From: Rhodoferax lithotrophicus
Lineage (GTDB): Bacteria > Pseudomonadota > Gammaproteobacteria > Burkholderiales > Burkholderiaceae_C
Assembly: GCF_019973615.1 (NCBI RefSeq)
Contig: NZ_AP024238.1
Coordinates: 3,927,989-3,991,988 of the forward strand
Length of the DNA: 64,000 nucleotides
Direction: 5' to 3'
Each line of letters starts with the position of its first letter. The stretch's first letter is position 1. This document shows, piece by piece, positions 60,469 through 64,000 of this stretch. Both the position numbers and the translations under genes were made by a program. The notes below the pieces were generated by a model. That model was given only the letters and a program-made list of their open reading frames with translations. It made no database searches and was not told where the DNA came from.

Positions 60469-61674
60469 TCAGAACGGCGCAATGCCCAGGATGTCGGCCG
60501 CAGCCAGCGCGGTGCGCCGGGCATCCATCGCAGTGGCGGCGGTCACCGTCAAATGCCCCATTTTGCGGCCCTTATTGGCTTTAAGCTTGCCGTACAAGTG
60601 CAAATGCACCCCGGGCAAGGCCAGCACCTTGTCCCACGGTGGTGTGGCCTCGTTCACCCACAAATCACCTAGCAGATTGAGCATGACCGAGGCACTGTGC
60701 TGGCGCGGCTGAGTCAGCGGCAGGCCGGCCAGGGTGCGCACCTGCAGCTCAAACTGTGACACGTCGCAGGCATCCAGGGTGTAGTGGCCGCTGTTGTGCG
60801 GGCGCGGCGCCATCTCGTTGACCACCAGGCCACCAAGCTGGGCATGCTCGGGGGAGCCCTCTTGCAGCACAAAAAACTCGACGCACAACACGCCCACGTA
60901 GTTCAGTTCATCAGCTATATTTTTTGCAGCTACTACCGCTTGATCCGCAAGCGCTAGAGGCATATTTCCCTCATAAGCTTCGGTCACCGCCAGAATGCCT
61001 TCGCGATGCAGGTTGAGCTGGGGCCGGTAGTTGACACAGGTTCCGTCCCAGCCACGCGCCACAATCACCGAGCACTCGCTGGCCAGCGGCAGCATTTTCT
61101 CCAGCACACAAGGCACGCCTTTGAGGCTGCCCCAGGCGACGGCCAGCTCAGCGCGGTTGCGACAACGCACCTGGCCTTTGCCGTCATAACCCAGACGGGC
61201 AGTTTTCAGGATGCCGGGCAACAGGTCATCGGCTACAGCCGCCAATTGTTCCGCCGTCTCGATCACCGCATACGGAGCTACCGGCACACCACTTTTAGCC
61301 AGATGGGCTTTCTCCTTGATGCGGTCTTGCGCAATGGCCACCGCATCGGCACTCGGCGCGGTGGGCCGTGCCGCCCCCAGCGTCACCAATGCACCTGCGG
61401 GCACGTTTTCAAACTCGGTGGTCACGGCCGCGCAGCGCTGCAGCAATTGCGCCAGACCTTGCTGGTCAAGGTAGTCCGTCTGCACATGGTAGTGGCTGAC
61501 CAGACCTGCCGGACTGATCACATCCGGGTCCAGCACCACGGTGAAATAGCCCATGGCCTGGGCAGCTTGCACAAACATGCGCCCAAGCTGGCCACCACCC
61601 ATCACGCCCAAGGTGGTTGGCTGGCCACTGCCAGTGAGCCCGGTGGCACCGGGCAGCAACATCGGGCCGCTCAT
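60469..61674 (-). CDS. purK: N5-carboxyaminoimidazole ribonucleotide synthase
   Basis: An ATP-grasp enzyme of 401 residues in purine synthesis, turning AIR, bicarbonate and ATP into N5-CAIR. The start has GVMGGGQLGRMFVQAAQ. ILKTARLGYDGKGQVR and LEKMLPLASECSVIVARG are the ATP-grasp nucleotide-binding segments, and VNEMAPRPHNSGHYTLDAC is the metal/ATP loop. A copy of the dispersed repeat is inserted in frame (NMPLALADQAVVAAKNIADE). Its start overlaps the purE stop by four bases (ATGA), so the pair is translationally coupled. Confidence 0.96.
   Translation of the reverse strand: MSGPMLLPGATGLTGSGQPTTLGVMGGGQLGRMFVQAAQAMGYFTVVLDPDVISPAGLVSHYHVQTDYLDQQGLAQLLQRCAAVTTEFENVPAGALVTLGAARPTAPSADAVAIAQDRIKEKAHLAKSGVPVAPYAVIETAEQLAAVADDLLPGILKTARLGYDGKGQVRCRNRAELAVAWGSLKGVPCVLEKMLPLASECSVIVARGWDGTCVNYRPQLNLHREGILAVTEAYEGNMPLALADQAVVAAKNIADELNYVGVLCVEFFVLQEGSPEHAQLGGLVVNEMAPRPHNSGHYTLDACDVSQFELQVRTLAGLPLTQPRQHSASVMLNLLGDLWVNEATPPWDKVLALPGVHLHLYGKLKANKGRKMGHLTVTAATAMDARRTALAAADILGIAPF
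60912..60968 (+). repeat. dispersed repeat copy 11, in frame in purK
   Basis: The plus strand reads GCAGCTACTACCGCTTGATC, then CAAGCGCTAGAGGC. The coding strand gives NMPLALADQAVVAAKNIADE, close in composition to the tpsA copy (KAQEAIKNIAKE). Confidence 0.8.
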
Positions 61675-62165
61675 AACTTGGGCGGCAGCGTCATGCCGCG
61701 GGCCATTTGGGTTTGTTCGGCGCGAAAATCTTCCAGCTTGGCGCGCAGCACGATGTCGTTGTTGGCCAGCATGGCCACTGCAAACAACGCGGCATTGGCT
61801 GCCCCTGCCGCACCAATGGCAAAGGTCGCCACCGGAATACCTTTGGGCATTTGCACAATGCTGTGCAGGGAATCCACCCCGCTCAAGTGTTTGCTGGCCA
61901 CCGGGACACCCAGCACCGGAACCGTGGTTTTGGCCGCCAACATACCGGGCAGGTGTGCTGCGCCGCCCGCCCCGGCGATGATGGCCTTCAGACCGCGGCC
62001 TACCGCCGTCTCGGCATAGGCAAACATGTCATCAGGCATTCTGTGGGCAGACACCACGCGGGCCTCGTGCGGGATGCTGAAGTGTTGGAGAATGTGGACT
62101 GCGTGTTGCATGGTGTCCCAGTCTGAGCTGGAGCCCATGAGCACACCGATTTGTGTAGAGTTCAT
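61671..62165 (-). CDS. purE: N5-carboxyaminoimidazole ribonucleotide mutase
   Basis: A 164-residue class I PurE that converts N5-CAIR to CAIR. MGSSSDWDTMQHAVHIL binds the phosphate and the catalytic His lies in SAHRMPDDM. GAGGAAHLPGMLAAKTTVPVLGVP is the family core. It is the first gene of purE-purK and is divergent from the thioredoxin gene with 36 bases between the starts, so promoters overlap. Confidence 0.97.
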   Translation of the reverse strand: MNSTQIGVLMGSSSDWDTMQHAVHILQHFSIPHEARVVSAHRMPDDMFAYAETAVGRGLKAIIAGAGGAAHLPGMLAAKTTVPVLGVPVASKHLSGVDSLHSIVQMPKGIPVATFAIGAAGAANAALFAVAMLANNDIVLRAKLEDFRAEQTQMARGMTLPPKL

Positions 62166-62201
62166 CGTTGAATTTTACGTTTGCCACCGAGAGTTAGCAC
62201 C

Positions 62202-63158
62202 ATGATTGATGTCACCATCCAAAATTTTGAAACCGAGGTGATTGCCGCCTCCATGACCACGCCCATCCTGATCGACTTTTGGGCACCCTGGTGTGGCCCT
62301 TGCAAGTCGCTCGGGCCCATTCTGGAGCAGCTTGAAGAAGAATACCAGGGCCGTTTCACGCTGGTGAAAATTGACTCGGACACCGAGCAACAATTGGCCC
62401 AGGCCTTTGGTATCCGCAGTATTCCCACCTGTATTCTGATGATCGGAGGCAAACCGGTGGACGGTTTTATGGGGGCACAAACCGCGCCCCAGGTGCGTAC
62501 CTTCCTGGACAAGCATCTGCCCAGCGAGGGAGAGTTGGCCGCCGAAATGGAGACCGACCAAGCCCAGGCCCTGCTGGAGTCTGGCGATACCCAGGCGGCA
62601 CTTGAAAAACTGGCCGATGCCCTGGCGACAGACCCCGGCAACGACGACACGCGTTTTGACTACATCAAGCTGCTGATTGAACTGGGGGGGCTGGAAGAGG
62701 CCGGAGCAGCACTGGCTCCCAAGATGGCAGAAATTCCGCGTTCGTTGCGCTTTGAAGCCCTGGCACATTGGCTTGGAGCTATTGTTTTTGCAGCTAAAGA
62801 GCCATACTCTACATGGACAATAGAGCAATTTGATGAAAAAATTGCCGCCAACAAGCGTGATTTCGAGGTGCGTTTTGCCAAAGCCCGCCTGCTGATGGCT
62901 ACAGGCGAATGGACGGCCGCCATGGACGAGCTGCTGGAAATCATCATGCGCGACAAAAAGTGGGGAGACGAAGCACCCCGCAAAACCTTTGTGGCGATTC
63001 TTGAATTGCTGACTCCTCCCAAACCCAAAGCCGCAGCCCAAGCCACCGGCAAAACGGCAGGTGGTATTGAGGTGTTAGGCAAAGCTGCGGTGCAGGAAGA
63101 CCCGCAGGCCGCTCTGGTGTCGAGCTACCGGCGCAAGCTGAGCATGATGCTGAATTGA
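62202..63158 (+). CDS. thioredoxin-like co-chaperone (CnoX/YbbN type)
   Basis: A 318-residue cytoplasmic protein. The thioredoxin domain (about 1-110) has FWAPWCGPCKSLGPIL with the redox Cys pair and the cis-Pro loop RSIPTCILM. A TPR-like helical region follows (about 125-300, TDQAQALLESGDTQAALEKL). This is the layout of CnoX/YbbN, which guards proteins against hypochlorous-acid stress together with GroEL/DnaK. The ATG at 62202 matches the family start (MIDVTIQNFE). A dispersed repeat is read in frame in the helical part. Confidence 0.93.
   Translation: MIDVTIQNFETEVIAASMTTPILIDFWAPWCGPCKSLGPILEQLEEEYQGRFTLVKIDSDTEQQLAQAFGIRSIPTCILMIGGKPVDGFMGAQTAPQVRTFLDKHLPSEGELAAEMETDQAQALLESGDTQAALEKLADALATDPGNDDTRFDYIKLLIELGGLEEAGAALAPKMAEIPRSLRFEALAHWLGAIVFAAKEPYSTWTIEQFDEKIAANKRDFEVRFAKARLLMATGEWTAAMDELLEIIMRDKKWGDEAPRKTFVAILELLTPPKPKAAAQATGKTAGGIEVLGKAAVQEDPQAALVSSYRRKLSMMLN
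62775..62836 (+). repeat. dispersed repeat copy 12, in frame in the CnoX-like gene
   Basis: It reads GAGCTATTGTTTTTGCAGCTA, then ATGGACAATAGAGC. It is encoded as GAIVFAAKEPYSTWTIEQ. It is more diverged than intergenic copies. Confidence 0.5.
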
Positions 63159-63212
63159 CACCCGCTTTGGTCAGGTTGACAATGGGCAGAACATCCAAGG
63201 GAAGCCCTCACA

Positions 63213-64000
63213 ATGACCGCCACCATCGTCAGCGCGGAACAACGAGCATTCACAAGTACCCCCGATGCCACCACCAGGCTGCTGACCACAGTGTTGGACG
63301 CGGTATCAGACCGAGTGCTGGTGCTGGACGCACAAGGCTCCATTGTGATGATCAACGCTGCTTTGCAGCAATCCGCATGGGACAACAGCCTGCCACTTGG
63401 GTGCTTGCCGCACCACTTGACGCTTGGTAGCAATTACCAGGATGTGATCACCGGCGGCGGCCAGCCGCTTGAGTACCAAGCTGTAGCCCAGGCCATGCTG
63501 AGTGGCATTCGCACCGTGCTGTCAGGACAGACTGACAGCTTCAGCCTGTCTTATCCCTGTCACATATCGGCACAACAACGCTGGTTCACGATGAAGGCCA
63601 CCCCGTTGGCATGGGCAGAGCAACGGGGTGTTGTGATTACCCATGCCGACATCACCCCCACGGCACTGGTGAAAGAGGCGCTGCGCCAAGGGGAGTTACG
63701 GTTTCACACCCTGTTTGACAGTTTGGCGCATGTCCCGATCCAAGGCTACGCTCCTGATGGAACCGTGCGTTACTGGAACCAGGCTTCTGAACGTCTGTAC
63801 GGCTATACCGCGCAACAAGCGTTGGGAGCCAATCTGCTGGATCTGATCGTTCCAGCAGAAATACGGGCCTACGTCGAACAAGCCATTGCCGAGATGGTGA
63901 TGACGCAACGCCCCATTGCCTCAGCAGAGCTGAATCTTCTGCGCCAGGATGGCACACATGTCTCGGTGCTGTCCAGTTATGCCGTGGTGCAAACACCTGG
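63213..64000 (+). CDS. PAS-domain signalling protein, 3' end outside window
   Basis: The reading frame is open to the right edge. An AAGGGAA precedes the ATG at 63213. The first PAS-like domain (about 20-150) contains VLDAQGSIVMIN, and the second begins near residue 160 with LRFHTLFDSLAHVPIQGYAPDG and RYWNQASERLYGYT. No transmembrane segment is seen in the visible 262 residues. The output domain is beyond the window, so a histidine kinase or a GGDEF protein are both possible. Confidence 0.85.
   Translation, partial: MTATIVSAEQRAFTSTPDATTRLLTTVLDAVSDRVLVLDAQGSIVMINAALQQSAWDNSLPLGCLPHHLTLGSNYQDVITGGGQPLEYQAVAQAMLSGIRTVLSGQTDSFSLSYPCHISAQQRWFTMKATPLAWAEQRGVVITHADITPTALVKEALRQGELRFHTLFDSLAHVPIQGYAPDGTVRYWNQASERLYGYTAQQALGANLLDLIVPAEIRAYVEQAIAEMVMTQRPIASAELNLLRQDGTHVSVLSSYAVVQTP

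Overview
The window looks like a chromosomal stretch of a betaproteobacterium of the Comamonadaceae type (Rhodoferax or Polaromonas relatives). This is inferred from GC-rich coding with AT-rich gene junctions, from the protein families (CHASE2 cyclases, SemiSWEET, an ErcA-type dehydrogenase, acyl-CoA metabolism), and from a small dispersed repeat at many gene junctions. No rRNA, tRNA, CRISPR array, insertion sequence or prophage was seen. Both ends cut genes.

Layout. 1-4055: end of a TRAP transporter operon (dctM, dctP) that continues into a ferritin-like di-iron protein and a DszB-like desulfinase. 4241-7378: uvrA. 7379-11960: an accessory pocket with a small phosphatase-like gene and a large nuclease-NTPase (Avs-like) defence gene carrying an in-frame amber codon. 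The pocket ends at a scar of a second, diverged uvrA. 11981-17791: CheX-like protein, diguanylate cyclase, CoA-transferase and a chemoreceptor. 17836-23340: a signalling and envelope module (CHASE2 cyclase, cNMP-binding diguanylate cyclase, FecR protein, TPR outer-membrane barrel). 23511-28341: FrnE-like oxidoreductase, then an MFS exporter and a MerR regulator that share the same MerR-type promoter, with a TPR glycosyltransferase between them. 28439-32262: ErcA with a GGDEF-EAL protein, then a decayed partial copy of the TPR gene. 32263-37917: pyrF, a small membrane protein, a CDF metal exporter, a UDG-family protein, rimI, tsaB and an EamA transporter. 38028-51976: one long minus-strand operon, tpsB-tpsA-fecR-CHASE2 cyclase-HD-GYP, coupling a 2339-residue two-partner-secreted adhesin to cAMP and c-di-GMP signalling. 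52085-59435: dacB, SemiSWEET, a GDSL lipoprotein, OmpW, a TetR regulator and a fused acyl-CoA ligase/enoyl-CoA hydratase. 59432-64000: Sua5/TsaC, purK, purE, a CnoX-like thioredoxin and a PAS sensor that runs off the end.

Four themes stand out. (1) A repeat of about 50-60 bp occurs 12 or 13 times; in about half of the cases it lies in frame inside conserved genes (uvrA, purK, tsaB, the UDG gene, tpsA, the thioredoxin gene), and elsewhere it supplies stop codons or C-termini. (2) Two separate loci pair a FecR protein and an outer-membrane or secreted protein with a CHASE2 cyclase and a c-di-GMP enzyme. (3) A possible organosulfur pathway combines TRAP uptake, a di-iron oxygenase and a DszB-like desulfinase with its Cys/His/Arg site intact. 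(4) An Avs-like defence gene appears freshly damaged at its Walker A motif and by an amber stop, and sits beside an integration scar at uvrA.
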